A stretch of DNA of 64,000 nt, taken from the NCBI GenBank assembly GCA_014649355.1, contig BMSW01000009.1:87065-151064 (forward strand). Direction: 5' to 3'. Positions 8,249 to 17,278 of the stretch are shown piece by piece; within the stretch, counting starts at the first letter, position 1; every line of letters starts with the position of its first letter. The notes beneath the pieces were generated by a model that saw only the letters and a list, made by a program, of their open reading frames with translations, had not been told where the DNA came from and ran no database searches. The translations under genes were made by a program, and so were the position numbers. This DNA comes from Streptomyces althioticus. Lineage in GTDB: Bacteria > Actinomycetota > Actinomycetes > Streptomycetales > Streptomycetaceae.

Positions 8249-9250
8249 ATGAACACTCGTCCCCCGTCCCGCCGCCTCTCGAGCCGAACGGCGGTCCTGG
8301 CGGCCGCGATCGGTCTGCTGGTGACGGGCTGCTCCTCCTCCGGCACGGACGAGGGGGACGCCGGCGCGGGCGTCGTGAGCGGCTCCGGGGACCTGCGGGT
8401 CGCGCTGGTCACCCACGGCAGCGAGGGCGACGAGTTCTGGGACCGGGTGCGCAAGGGCGCCGAGGCCGCCGCCGCCAAGGACGGCATCGAACTGACCTAT
8501 CTCAGCGACCCCGACGGGGCCGGACAGGCCGACCTGGTGCGCCGTGCCGTCCGCGACGGCGTCGACGGCATCGCCCTCACCCTGGCCAAGCCGCAGGCCA
8601 TGAAGGGCCCGGTCAACGAGGCGCGGGCCGCGGACATCCCCGTGGTGGGCCTCAACTCCGGCGTGGACGCCTGGCAGAAGGCCGGGCTGCTGACGTTCTT
8701 CGGCCAGGACGAGAGCCTGGCGGGCCGCGCGGTCGGCGAGAAACTGAACCAGCTGAAGGCGAAGCACACGCTGTGCCTGGTGCACGAGCGGGGCAACGTC
8801 GGTCTCGAGGCCCGCTGCGCCGGCGTGAAGAAGACGTTCCGTGGCACGAGCGAGAACCTGTACGTGGACGGCACCGACGAGCGGGCCGTCTCCGGCATCC
8901 TCACGGCGAAGCTGCGCCAGGACCCCTCCATCGACCAGGTCGTCACCAACGGCGCCGACTTCGCCCTCCTGGCCGTGGACGCGGCGGCCGAGGCGGACAG
9001 CGGGGCGGAGGTCGCCACCTTCGACCTCAACGAGGAACTGGTGGACGCCGTGCGCGGCGGCAACGTCCGCTTCGCCGTCGACCAGCAGCCCTACCTCCAG
9101 GGCTACCTCGCCGTGGACGCGCTGTGGCTGTACCGGACCAACGGCAACGTCAGCGGCGGCGGGGCCGCGCCCGTCCTCACCGGACCGGCGTTCGTCACGA
9201 GGACGGAGGCGGACTCGGTCGCCTCCTTCGCCGCCGCCGGAACCCGCTGA
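8249..9250 (+). CDS. Sugar-ABC-type periplasmic-binding lipoprotein beside a conservon
   Basis: The 333-residue exported protein has a lipoprotein signal ending LLVTGCSSS. A type-I periplasmic-binding fold (Peripla_BP_4 style) follows, with RVALVTHGSEGDEFWDRVRKG, DGIALTLAKPQ and IPVVGLNSG. It would sit on the outer face of the membrane and bind a small, probably sugar-like, ligand. No permease or ATPase gene is adjacent. Instead the gene is followed after 48 bp by the sensor gene of a conservon, so I infer that it delivers a signal to CvnA rather than cargo to a transporter. The ATG was chosen because it begins a classical signal peptide; the frame extends upstream without one. Confidence 0.8.
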   Translation: MNTRPPSRRLSSRTAVLAAAIGLLVTGCSSSGTDEGDAGAGVVSGSGDLRVALVTHGSEGDEFWDRVRKGAEAAAAKDGIELTYLSDPDGAGQADLVRRAVRDGVDGIALTLAKPQAMKGPVNEARAADIPVVGLNSGVDAWQKAGLLTFFGQDESLAGRAVGEKLNQLKAKHTLCLVHERGNVGLEARCAGVKKTFRGTSENLYVDGTDERAVSGILTAKLRQDPSIDQVVTNGADFALLAVDAAAEADSGAEVATFDLNEELVDAVRGGNVRFAVDQQPYLQGYLAVDALWLYRTNGNVSGGGAAPVLTGPAFVTRTEADSVASFAAAGTR

Positions 9251-9298
9251 CGGCCGCCGTGCGTACCGTTCCCACCACCCGACAGCTCTAGGACCACG

Positions 9299-11992
9299 AT
9301 GTCTCGACGGACAGGTGCCCGGCGCCGTCTCGGCTCCATACGCCTCTCGCTGATCCTGCTCGCCCTGGTGCCCTGCGTCACCCTCGCCGCACTGTGGGGC
9401 CTGACCACGATCCGCATGTTCTCCGAAGGTCTGGAGCTGCGGTCGCAGACCCAGCTGAGCCGGTCCACCGGCGCGATGGGCACGCACGCCGCGCTCGACC
9501 TCCAGCGGGAGCGGGCGCTCACCGCCGACTGGCTGGCGGGGCCGGACGGTTCGCGGTCCGCGCTGGTCACCCAGCGGCGCGCCACCGACCGGTCCGTGGC
9601 GCGGCTCATGGGACAGGCCGACGCGATCGCGCAGGCGCCGGCGCGCATCTCGGACCGGCTGTACTCGGTGCTCGGCTCGGTGGGCAGCCTGGAGTACTAC
9701 CGCGACCAGATCGACGACCCGCGCGACATCACCGCCGAGGAGGCGCTGGAGCAGTACACGTCCGTCATCGACGACCAGATCCACGCCTTCCAGGAGCTGT
9801 CCCAGGTCGACGACGGCGACCTCACCTCCCGGGCGCAGCCGCTGGTGTCGCTGGAGCACGCGGCGGAGCTGGTGTCCCGGGAGGACGCGCTGCTCACCCT
9901 CGCCTGGCCGTCCGGGCGTCTGGAGGCCGAGCGCCGGCAGGAGTTCGCCGAGCTGGTGCACACCCGGCGCTGGCTGGTCGCCGACCAGATCACGCCGGCG
10001 CTCACCGGCGACCTGAAGACGCAGACCGAGCGGATCCTGTCGAGCCCCGAGTGGCGCGCGCTGGAGGCGGTGGAGGACCAGGTGCTGGCCACCCCGGCCG
10101 AGGGGAAGGCCCAGGAGGTCGAACTGCCCGACCTGCGCGACCGGTGGGCCGACGCCATGGACAAGGTCGCCCCGCGGTACGACGCCTTGATCCGGCAGCA
10201 GACCGGCGCGCTGCTCACCCGCAGCGCCGACGAGGCGCGGAGCCTGCTGGTGACGGCCGCCTCGCTGAGCGCGGCGGGGCTGCTCGCGCTGCTGCTGTGC
10301 GTGAGCCTGTCCTGGCGCATCACCCGCTCGCTGTCCCGCCGGCTGCGCGGACTGCGGCTGGCCACCCTCGGCCTGGCCCAGGAGCGGCTGCCGGACGTGG
10401 TGGCCCGGCTGGAACGCGGCGAGAAGGTCGACCCAGAGTCCGCGACCACGCCCCTGGACTACGGACACGACGAACTCGGCCAGGTGGCGCAGGCGTTCAA
10501 CACCGCCCAGCGCACGGCCGTGCACACCGCCGTCGAACTCGCCGACACCCGCCGCGGCTTCCAGAAGATCATCCTGGGCATCGCGCGGCAGAGCCAGAAC
10601 CTGGTCAACCTCCAGCTCAGCAAGCTCGACGCGCTGGAACGCCGGCACACCGACCCCGAGGTCCTCAAGGGCCTGTACGAACTCGACTCCGCCGCCAGCC
10701 AGTTGCGCCGGTACGAGGAGAACCTGGTCATCGTCAGCGGGGAGCGCCCCGGCCGCACCTGGAGCGAGCCGGTCGCGCTGATCGACATCCTGCGCAGCGC
10801 GGTGGGCGAGGTCGCCCAGTACCAGCGGGTGGAGGTGTTCGCCGACGAGGAGGTGTCGCTCGCGCCGCCCGCGGTGGCCGACGTGATCCATCTGCTCGCC
10901 GAGCTGATCGACAACGCGACGGCGTACTCGCCCGCGCCGAGCCCCGTCACGGTGCGGACGGCGATGGTCGCCAGGGGCCTCGCCGTCGAGATCGAGGACC
11001 GGGGGCTCGGCCTGTCCAAGGAGGACTACGCCTCCCTCAACGCCAACCTGGCCGAGCCGCCGCAGTTCGACGTGGTGGCCCTCGCCGACGACCTGCGGCT
11101 CGGCATGTTCGTGATCTCCCAGCTCGCGCACCGCCACGGCATCACCGTCACCCTGCGCCCGTCGCCGTACGGCGGCACCACGGCGATCGTGCTCATCCCG
11201 CACGAGGTGGTCGTCGTGACCGACGAGCCGTCGGACCCGGTGCGGGAGGCGTCCGCCGCCCAGGACGCCCCGGTCGACGCCGTCTCCTCCCCGCCGCGTC
11301 CCCTCCCGACCCGGGACCGCTCGGGCGCCGCGCGCAAGGCCGCGGCGGAGGGCGCCGCGCCCGGGTCGGACGACCCCGGGCCGGCGGCGGACGGCTCCAG
11401 CACCGCGGGCGCCGGAGCCGGCGGCACGGAGGGACGGTCCGGCGCGACGCCGGGCGGCTCGGGGGCCGCCGCCGCGGACGCCTCGGCCGGCCGGGACGAC
11501 GCCACCGACAGGCCTGGAGCCGCCGCGGACGCGCCAGCGGCCGACGGGAACGACGTGGGTACCGCGGCGGCCGGTCCCGCAGCCGCGCGAGCCGACTCCC
11601 GGTCCCCGCGGGGCGCTTCCGGCTCGGCACGGGCGGGATCCGCGCCGGCGGACGACGACACCGCGACGCCACGCACCGCCTCCGCGACCCCGCACGAGCC
11701 CGCCGCGCCCGAGCCGAACGGCAGCGGCGCCGCCCGCAAGGGCGGCCTCGCCCCGCTCCCCCGGCGCGTGCCGCAGACCAGCCTCGCCGCCGAACTGCTC
11801 GAGGAGCCCTCCGCCGAGGACCCGTGCGACGACGAGTTCACCGCCGAGCACGCCGCCTCCTCCCTGGCCTGTTTCCAGCAGGGCACGCTCCGGGCGCGGG
11901 ACACCGTCGGTGACGCGCCCGAGGACGGGCCGCCCCGCGTGCCCGCGCCCGCCTCCGGGCATCCGACCCCGACCGCTGACGCCGACCGCTGA
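9299..11992 (+). CDS. cvnA: Conservon sensor protein CvnA (NIT domain, histidine-kinase-like)
   Basis: The 897-residue membrane protein has one TM helix near residues 14-34, an extracellular nitrate/nitrite-sensing-type helical domain to about 310 and a second TM near 315-335. A HAMP-like linker follows, then a GHKL ATPase domain with LAELIDNATAYSP (N box) and VEIEDRGLGLS, and a disordered Ala/Pro/Gly tail from about residue 640. CvnA is the membrane input of the conservon, which relays signals through the roadblock protein and GTPase encoded next. The segment that usually reads L-D-H ahead of R-R-x-x-E-N-L reads ELDSAASQLRRYEENL here (Ser464, Tyr472), so no obvious phospho-acceptor His remains. 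The long tail and NIT domain are normal for the family. Confidence 0.93.
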   Translation: MSRRTGARRRLGSIRLSLILLALVPCVTLAALWGLTTIRMFSEGLELRSQTQLSRSTGAMGTHAALDLQRERALTADWLAGPDGSRSALVTQRRATDRSVARLMGQADAIAQAPARISDRLYSVLGSVGSLEYYRDQIDDPRDITAEEALEQYTSVIDDQIHAFQELSQVDDGDLTSRAQPLVSLEHAAELVSREDALLTLAWPSGRLEAERRQEFAELVHTRRWLVADQITPALTGDLKTQTERILSSPEWRALEAVEDQVLATPAEGKAQEVELPDLRDRWADAMDKVAPRYDALIRQQTGALLTRSADEARSLLVTAASLSAAGLLALLLCVSLSWRITRSLSRRLRGLRLATLGLAQERLPDVVARLERGEKVDPESATTPLDYGHDELGQVAQAFNTAQRTAVHTAVELADTRRGFQKIILGIARQSQNLVNLQLSKLDALERRHTDPEVLKGLYELDSAASQLRRYEENLVIVSGERPGRTWSEPVALIDILRSAVGEVAQYQRVEVFADEEVSLAPPAVADVIHLLAELIDNATAYSPAPSPVTVRTAMVARGLAVEIEDRGLGLSKEDYASLNANLAEPPQFDVVALADDLRLGMFVISQLAHRHGITVTLRPSPYGGTTAIVLIPHEVVVVTDEPSDPVREASAAQDAPVDAVSSPPRPLPTRDRSGAARKAAAEGAAPGSDDPGPAADGSSTAGAGAGGTEGRSGATPGGSGAAAADASAGRDDATDRPGAAADAPAADGNDVGTAAAGPAAARADSRSPRGASGSARAGSAPADDDTATPRTASATPHEPAAPEPNGSGAARKGGLAPLPRRVPQTSLAAELLEEPSAEDPCDDEFTAEHAASSLACFQQGTLRARDTVGDAPEDGPPRVPAPASGHPTPTADADR

Positions 11993-12028
11993 CCGCCGAC
12001 CGCTGACCGCCGACGAAGGAACACCGCC

Positions 12029-12460
12029 ATGACACGCCCCCTGCCCGCCACCCACACCCAGCTGGACCAGCTGCTGACCGGACTCGTGGAACGGGTCGCC
12101 GACGTGAACCAGGCCGTGGTGCTCTCCGAGGACGGCCTGGTGGTCTCCAAGTCCACCGGCTTCCTGCGCGACGACGCCGAGCGTCTGGCCGCGACGGCGT
12201 CCGGCCTGATGAGCCTGAGCAAGGGAGTCAGCATGGACTTCCGCGGCGGCCCGGTGCGCCAGGCGCTCATCGAGATGGCGCACAGCTACCTCATCCTCAC
12301 CTCGGCGGGGCCCGGCGCCCATCTGGTGGTGCTGACCGGCCCGAAGGCGGACGTCGGCGTGGTCGCGTACCAGATGAACATGCTGGTGAAGAAGATCGGC
12401 GAGCACCTGAGCGCGGCCCCGCGGGACACCAGCGGTCCCGCCGAAGACCCAGGCGTGTGA
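12029..12460 (+). CDS. cvnB: Conservon roadblock/LC7 protein CvnB
   Basis: The 143-residue cytoplasmic protein has a single roadblock/LC7 fold: LLTGLVERVADVNQAVVLSE, the KSTGFLRDDAERLAATASG helix, and the strands VRQALIEMAHSYLILTS and AHLVVLT. In other conservons CvnB binds and modulates the CvnD GTPase and docks CvnA. Its start is an ATG with GAAGGA upstream, 36 bp after cvnA, and it runs straight into cvnC. Length and sequence are ordinary for the family. Confidence 0.95.
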   Translation: MTRPLPATHTQLDQLLTGLVERVADVNQAVVLSEDGLVVSKSTGFLRDDAERLAATASGLMSLSKGVSMDFRGGPVRQALIEMAHSYLILTSAGPGAHLVVLTGPKADVGVVAYQMNMLVKKIGEHLSAAPRDTSGPAEDPGV

Positions 12461-12461
12461 G

Positions 12462-12815
12462 GTGGGCGGGAGCGACCCTTCGGGCCGGCTGGTACGGCCG
12501 TTCACCCTGACCGGGGGCCGCACCCGGCCGAGCCGCGCCGACTTCACGCTCATCACGACGGTGACGGCGGCGGACCCGCAGCCCGAGACGGCCGCCCGGC
12601 CGCAGCCCGAGCACCTGCGGATCCTGCGGCTGTGCGCCCGCCCCATGGCGGTCGCCGAGCTGGCCGCGCGGCTCGACCTGCCGGTGAGCGTGGTCGTCAT
12701 CATGCTCTGCGACCTGCTGGAGGCGGGCCGGATCACCGTCCGTCCCCCGCGTCCCGTCACCACCCCGGATCCGGACCTGCTGCAGAAAGTGAGGGAAGGC
12801 CTTGGCCGGCTCTGA
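12462..12815 (+). CDS. cvnC: Conservon DUF742 protein CvnC
   Basis: The 117-residue DUF742 protein begins with a GTG one base after the cvnB stop. It shows the N-terminal LVRPFTLTGGRTRP motif and a C-terminal winged-helix-like part, ILRLCARPMAVAELAARLDLPVSVVVIMLCDLLEAGRI. CvnC couples the roadblock protein to the GTPase in the conservon complex; its exact role is not established. The tail DLLQKVREGLGRL overlaps the start of cvnD by 14 bp, a normal arrangement that favours coupled translation. Confidence 0.93.
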   Translation: MGGSDPSGRLVRPFTLTGGRTRPSRADFTLITTVTAADPQPETAARPQPEHLRILRLCARPMAVAELAARLDLPVSVVVIMLCDLLEAGRITVRPPRPVTTPDPDLLQKVREGLGRL

Positions 12816-13401
12816 CACCGACGTCCGGGCGTCCGCCGACGGCGGCGCGCCCGACACGGTCAAGATCCTGATCGCCGGCGGTTTCGGCGTGGGCAAGACG
12901 ACCATGGTCGGCTCGGTCAGCGAGATCAGGCCGCTGCGCACCGAGGAGCCGCTGACCATGGCGGGCCTGGACGTCGACGACCTGGACGGCGTCGAGGAGA
13001 AACGTGTCACCACGGTGGCCATGGACTTCGGCCGGATCACCGTGTCCGACGACCTGGTGCTGTACCTGTTCGGCACGCCGGGGCAGCAGCGGTTCTGGTT
13101 CATGTGGAACGACCTGGCCCACGGTGCGCTGGGCGCGGTGGTCCTGGTCGACGTGCGGCGGCCGAAGTCGAGTTTCGCCGCGATCGACTTCTTCGAGCGG
13201 CGGGGCATCCCGTTCGTGGTGGCCGTCAACGGCTTCCACGGCGAGCACCCCTACCCGGTGGAGGACATCCGGGAGGCGCTGACGCTGCCGGCGGAGGTGC
13301 CCGTGCTGCTGTGCGACGCGCGGGAGCGCGAGTCCTCGCGGGACGTGCTGATCGCGCTGATCGACCTGCTGATCGCGCAGGCGGCGGCCGCCGCCGGATG
13401 A
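12802..13401 (+). CDS. cvnD: Conservon small GTPase CvnD
   Basis: The 199-residue Ras-like GTPase starts at TTG inside the cvnC end, with GAGGGAAGG upstream. The P-loop (GGFGVGKTT) and the switch-II motif (FGTPGQQRFWFMW) are intact. The guanine-specificity motif, which in the family usually reads like V-N-x-F-D, is VNGFHG here, with His146 at the Asp position. That could alter nucleotide preference. The SAK-like loop is LCDARERES. The gene closes the cvnABCD operon and is followed by a bidirectional hairpin. By analogy with other conservons the product cycles GTP at the membrane with CvnB as regulator. Confidence 0.93.
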   Translation: MAGSDTDVRASADGGAPDTVKILIAGGFGVGKTTMVGSVSEIRPLRTEEPLTMAGLDVDDLDGVEEKRVTTVAMDFGRITVSDDLVLYLFGTPGQQRFWFMWNDLAHGALGAVVLVDVRRPKSSFAAIDFFERRGIPFVVAVNGFHGEHPYPVEDIREALTLPAEVPVLLCDARERESSRDVLIALIDLLIAQAAAAAG

Positions 13402-13429
13402 GCCGGCGCGGCGCGGCGGGACGCCCCCG

Positions 13430-13460
13430 CGGGGTGCGGCGGACCGTGCGCCGCACCCCG
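13430..13460. terminator. Bidirectional hairpin between cvnD and the betaine-transport operon
   Basis: A perfect 12-bp stem (13430-13441 with 13449-13460) with a 7-nt loop lies between two convergent genes, 28 bp after the cvnD stop and 9 bp from the lipoprotein stop. Confidence 0.8.
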
Positions 13461-13469
13461 TGACGGGCC

Positions 13470-14426
13470 TCAGACGAGACCGGCGGACTTCAGCCAGGCC
13501 TTGGCGACGTCCAGCGGGTCCTTCTTCTCCAGCTGGACCTCGGCGTCCAGGTCGAGCAGCGTCTTGGTGTCCAGCTTCGCGGAGACCGCGTTCAGCGCCT
13601 CGACGCCCTCCTGCGGCAGCCCGTCCTTGCGCACCAGCGGGGTGACGTTGGCGTACCCGAAGAGGTTCTCCGGGTCCTTCAGGACGACGAACTTCTCCTT
13701 GACGATGGTCGGGTCCGTGGTGAACACGTCCGCGGCCTGGACCTCGTTCTGCGCGAGGGCCGCCTGGGTCAGGGGGCCGCCCGCGTCCAGCGCCTTGAAG
13801 GACTTGAACGTCAGCCCGTAGACCGCCTCCAGGCCCTTGAGGCCCTGCTGCCGGGTCTGGAACTCGGGCGAGCCGCCGATCACCAGCTCGGGCGCGGCCT
13901 CCTTGAGGTCGGCGAGCGTGGACTCGGCGGTGAGGCCGTACTTCTCGGCCGTCGCCGCGTTGAGGGCGACCGAGTCCTTGTCCTCGGCGGGCGAGGACTC
14001 CAGCAGGGTGAGCTGCTTGTCCAGCTTCGCCTTGACCGCCTCGTTGACCGCGTCGGCGGAGGTCTGCTCGGCCTTCTCGTCGAGGTAGGCGAGGAGGGAG
14101 CCGTTGTACTCGGGAAGGACCGTCACCGAGCCGTTCTTCATCAGGCCGTAGGTGGTCTCCCGGCTGCCGATGTTGTGCTTGTAGGAGACCTTGAGGCCCT
14201 TGGCGCGCAGCGCCTCGCCGTAGATGTCGGCGAGCAGGGTGGACTCGGCGAAGTTGTTCGAGCCGACGACGACCGTGCCCGCCTCGGCCTTCTCACCGTC
14301 CAGCGGGTTGTCGGAGGTGTCCCCGGAGGAACATCCGGTGAGCAGCGCCGCCGCGGCGGCGAGCGCGACCGCCGCCGCCCCGTGGTGCCTCGTCCTCGAT
14401 CTGCTGCTCTTCGCCGTAGAAGTCAT
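13470..14426 (-). CDS. Glycine betaine/choline-type ABC transporter substrate-binding lipoprotein
   Basis: The 318-residue lipoprotein (lipobox LLTGCSSG) belongs to the OpuAC/OsmF type. VVVGSNNFAESTLLADIYGEALRAKG, the VLPEYNGSLLAYL motif and the AADVFTTDPTI segment are classic for quaternary-ammonium-binding proteins. It should capture osmoprotectants (betaine, choline, carnitine) and hand them to the permeases encoded upstream in the same operon. It is the last gene of the four, 75 bp after the preceding permease. Exact ligand choice cannot be read reliably from sequence alone. Confidence 0.92.
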   Translation of the reverse strand: MTSTAKSSRSRTRHHGAAAVALAAAAALLTGCSSGDTSDNPLDGEKAEAGTVVVGSNNFAESTLLADIYGEALRAKGLKVSYKHNIGSRETTYGLMKNGSVTVLPEYNGSLLAYLDEKAEQTSADAVNEAVKAKLDKQLTLLESSPAEDKDSVALNAATAEKYGLTAESTLADLKEAAPELVIGGSPEFQTRQQGLKGLEAVYGLTFKSFKALDAGGPLTQAALAQNEVQAADVFTTDPTIVKEKFVVLKDPENLFGYANVTPLVRKDGLPQEGVEALNAVSAKLDTKTLLDLDAEVQLEKKDPLDVAKAWLKSAGLV

Positions 14427-14501
14427 TCACCGATCCAATCCAGCCGTCTCACGCCCGGTCAAGAACGTCAGGGTCACATTTGTCGTACAACTGATCGAAT
14501 G

Positions 14502-15167
14502 TCAGCGGCGGCGCACTCCGGGCGACACCGCGAACCGCTCCACGGCCCGGAACAGCGCGAGCGTGATCAGCGCGAGCACCGCCACCAGCGTCGCCCCGCC
14601 GACGACCTTCTCGTAGTTCCGCTGGTAGAGACCGTCGATGACGTACCGGCCCAGGCCGCCGAGGCTGACGTAGGCGGCGATGGTGGCCGTGGACACGATC
14701 TGGACGGCGGCAGACCGCAGGCCGCTGAGGATCAGCGGGAGCGCCACCGGCACCTCCACCCGGAACAGGATCCCGGACTCGGGCATGCCCATCCCGCGGG
14801 CGGCGTCGACGGGGGCGGGGTCCACGGTGCGGACCGCCTCGTACGTGGTCACCAGGATGGGCGGCACGGCGAGCACGACCAGCGGGATCATCACCGGCAG
14901 CAGGCCGAAGCCGATGAGCAGCACGGAGAGCACCAGCAGGCCGAAACTGGGCAGGGCGCGGGCCGCGTTGGCGACGACGGCGATCGCGTTGCCGCCGCGT
15001 CCGGTGTGCCCGGTCAGCAGCCCGACGGGCAGGCCGATCGCCGCGGCGACCGCGAGGGCCAGCAGGGTGTACTGGACGTGCTCCGCGAAGCGGGACGGGA
15101 TGCCGTCGTAGCCCTGCCAGTGCGCGCTGTCGCTGAAGAACGCCTGGACGAAGTTGAGGACGTTCAC
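14502..15167 (-). CDS. Glycine betaine-type ABC transporter permease (second)
   Basis: The 221-residue inner-membrane protein has about five membrane helices and the BPD_transp_1 signature EAVRTVDPAPVDAARGMGMPESGILFRVEVPVALPLI (read in parts), whose EAA loop contacts the ATPase. It pairs with the other permease of the operon. Its GTG start overlaps the upstream permease stop by 4 bp (GTGA), which makes the start certain and indicates translational coupling. The longer frame upstream is a shadow of the neighbouring gene. Confidence 0.92.
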   Translation of the reverse strand: MNVLNFVQAFFSDSAHWQGYDGIPSRFAEHVQYTLLALAVAAAIGLPVGLLTGHTGRGGNAIAVVANAARALPSFGLLVLSVLLIGFGLLPVMIPLVVLAVPPILVTTYEAVRTVDPAPVDAARGMGMPESGILFRVEVPVALPLILSGLRSAAVQIVSTATIAAYVSLGGLGRYVIDGLYQRNYEKVVGGATLVAVLALITLALFRAVERFAVSPGVRRR

Positions 15168-15862
15168 CGGGCGGCGCCCTTCGTGAGGAGTTCCTCGCCC
15201 GGGGCGGTGTTCCGTTGCCGTCCGGAGCGGGGCATCCACGGGGTCAGCGCGCGGCGCAGGGCGACCAGCGCGGCGTCGCACAGGACCGCCAGGACCGCCG
15301 TCGTCAGCACGGCGTTCGCCGCGAGTTCGGGCCGGTCGTACTTCTGCGCGGCGGCCATCAGATTGCCGAGGGCGCCCTGGTTGCCGATGAGGGCGCCGAC
15401 GCTCACCAGGGAGATGCTGGACGCGGTGGCGACCCGCAGGCCGGCGATGATCGCGGGCGCGGCGATCGGCAACTGCACCTGGAGGTACCGCCGTACGGGG
15501 CCGAAGCCCATGGCGGTGGCGGCGGAGAGGGTCTCGTCGGGCACCGAGCGCACGCCGTCGGCGATCGCCGGGACCAGCACCACCAGGCTGTACAGGGCCA
15601 GCGGGATCATCACGGTCAGTTCGGTCTGGCCCGTCCAGTCGATGAGCACGACGAAGAACGCCAGGGACGGCACCGCGTAGAGCACGGTCGTCACGCCGAG
15701 CACGGGCGGGTACAGCCAGCGGTACCGGTTGCACAGCAGCGCCAGCGGCAGGGCGAGCAGCAGGCCCGCGGCCACCGGCAGCAGCGCCTCGCGCAGATGC
15801 ACGCCGATCAGCCCGGCCCAACTGTGCTGGAGGTCGCTGGGGATGTCGAAGAAGCCGTTCAT
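15164..15862 (-). CDS. Glycine betaine-type ABC transporter permease (first)
   Basis: The 232-residue membrane protein starts MNGFFDIPSDLQHSW and has five or six helices and the EAA loop DETLSAATAMGFGPVRRYLQ. It forms the translocation pore with the second permease. The ATG overlaps the ATPase stop by 4 bp (ATGA). A 30-residue basic tail follows the last helix. The two different permeases with one ATPase and one binding protein match the OpuB/OpuC plan for choline and betaine uptake. Confidence 0.92.
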   Translation of the reverse strand: MNGFFDIPSDLQHSWAGLIGVHLREALLPVAAGLLLALPLALLCNRYRWLYPPVLGVTTVLYAVPSLAFFVVLIDWTGQTELTVMIPLALYSLVVLVPAIADGVRSVPDETLSAATAMGFGPVRRYLQVQLPIAAPAIIAGLRVATASSISLVSVGALIGNQGALGNLMAAAQKYDRPELAANAVLTTAVLAVLCDAALVALRRALTPWMPRSGRQRNTAPGEELLTKGAAR

Positions 15863-16986
15863 CCGGCTACCTTCTCGTCCTCGCCGCGCGCCGCGTCCGG
15901 GTCCGCTTCCGCCTGCGTGTGCGCCGCGCGGATGGCCTCGCCGATGGTCTGCTGGGAGACCACGCCGGTGACCTTGCCGTCCGCGTCGACGGCGACCGCC
16001 CAGCCGGTGGGCGAGAGGACCGCGCAGTCCAGCGCGGCCCGCAGCGAGTCCGTGCCGGGCCGGAACGGACGCCCGTACGACAGGAGCCGGTCGTCGTCGC
16101 TCCCCCGCTCCCGCCAGCCGAGCGGGCGGCCCTCGGTGTCGGTCACCAGCAGGTACGGGGCCTCGGTGGCGGCGAGGCGCTCGGCGGGCGCGTCGGCCGG
16201 GACGACCGCGTCGGTGGTCAGCTCCAGCGCGTCCGAGGCGAAGAAGGACAGCCGGCGGATGCCACGGTCGGCGCCGAGGAAGTCCTCGACGAAGGCGTCG
16301 GCGGGGTTCGACAGGAGTGCGGCGGGCGGCGCGTACTGGGCGAGCCGGCCGCCCTCGCGCAGGACGGCCACCATGGTGCCGAGCTTGATGGCCTCGTCGA
16401 TGTCGTGGGTGACGAAGACGATGGTCTTGCCCAGTTCGTCCTGGAGGCGCAGCAGTTCGTCCTGGAGGCCCTTGCGCACCACCGGGTCGACCGCCGAGAA
16501 CGGCTCGTCCATCAGCAGGACCGGCGGGTCGGCGGCGAGCGCCCGCGCCACACCGACGCGCTGCTGCTGGCCGCCGGACAGCTGGTACGGGTACCGCCCG
16601 GCCAGTGAGGCGTCGAGCCCCACCCGCTCCATCAGCTCCGCGGCCCGCTCCCGGGCGCGCTGCTTGCCCCAGCCGAGCATGCGGGGCACGGTCGCGATGT
16701 TGTCGGCGATGGTGCGGTGCTGGAAGAGGCCCGCGTTCTGGATGACGTAGCCCATGGAGCGGCGCAGGGTCGTCACCGGCCGGTGCTGGACGTCCTCGCC
16801 GTCGAGGAGGATCGTGCCCTCGGTGGGCTCGACCATCCGGTTGATCATGCGGAGGGTGGTCGTCTTGCCGCAGCCCGAGGGGCCGACGAGGACGGTGATC
16901 GAGCGGTCGGGGATCTCCAGCGACAGCCGGTCGACCGCCACCGTGCCGTCCGGGTACCGCTTCGTGACTGAGTCGATCCGTATCAA
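15859..16986 (-). CDS. Glycine betaine-type ABC transporter ATPase with CBS region
   Basis: The protein has 375 residues from a TTG start that has GAAGGG upstream. The ATPase domain shows Walker A GPSGCGKTT, the Q-loop, signature YQLSGGQQQRVGVARAL, Walker B VLLMDEPF and the H-loop FVTHDIDEA. The C-terminal third (about 245-350) is a CBS-type regulatory region ending AVAVDADGKVTGVVSQQTI, as in OpuA/OpuCA, where it senses ionic strength. It powers the importer encoded by the following three overlapping genes. The 292-bp gap upstream, shared with a divergent response regulator gene, should hold the operon promoter. Confidence 0.93.
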   Translation of the reverse strand: MIRIDSVTKRYPDGTVAVDRLSLEIPDRSITVLVGPSGCGKTTTLRMINRMVEPTEGTILLDGEDVQHRPVTTLRRSMGYVIQNAGLFQHRTIADNIATVPRMLGWGKQRARERAAELMERVGLDASLAGRYPYQLSGGQQQRVGVARALAADPPVLLMDEPFSAVDPVVRKGLQDELLRLQDELGKTIVFVTHDIDEAIKLGTMVAVLREGGRLAQYAPPAALLSNPADAFVEDFLGADRGIRRLSFFASDALELTTDAVVPADAPAERLAATEAPYLLVTDTEGRPLGWRERGSDDDRLLSYGRPFRPGTDSLRAALDCAVLSPTGWAVAVDADGKVTGVVSQQTIGEAIRAAHTQAEADPDAARGEDEKVAG

Positions 16987-17278
16987 GACGCCGCTTGCCC
17001 TTCGGGTGGCAGAAGATGGTCGGCCGAGGTCGCCCGCGCCGTGTGCCGGTCGAGTGTAGACGTCGGTACCGACGAGGCCCCGGGAAGACGCACGGGACCC
17101 CGGCATCGGGGCGGCCGGGGGCCACGCCGCCACCTGCCCGGATCCCGGCGGGCCAAACCACCTTCCGCGACCTGACGGGGTGTCGGCCGTTCCCGCTTTC
17201 CTGTCGGTTCGCTGTCGATCAGGTCCCGGTCGGGCAGCGGCCTCCGGGCGGAGGGGGGCGGTGGCGCAGTATGGGCGG

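Noticed and set aside
8156..12763. A 1535-codon open frame on the minus strand across the conservon
   Set aside because: Antisense shadow of GC-rich cvn genes; its product has no recognisable domain.
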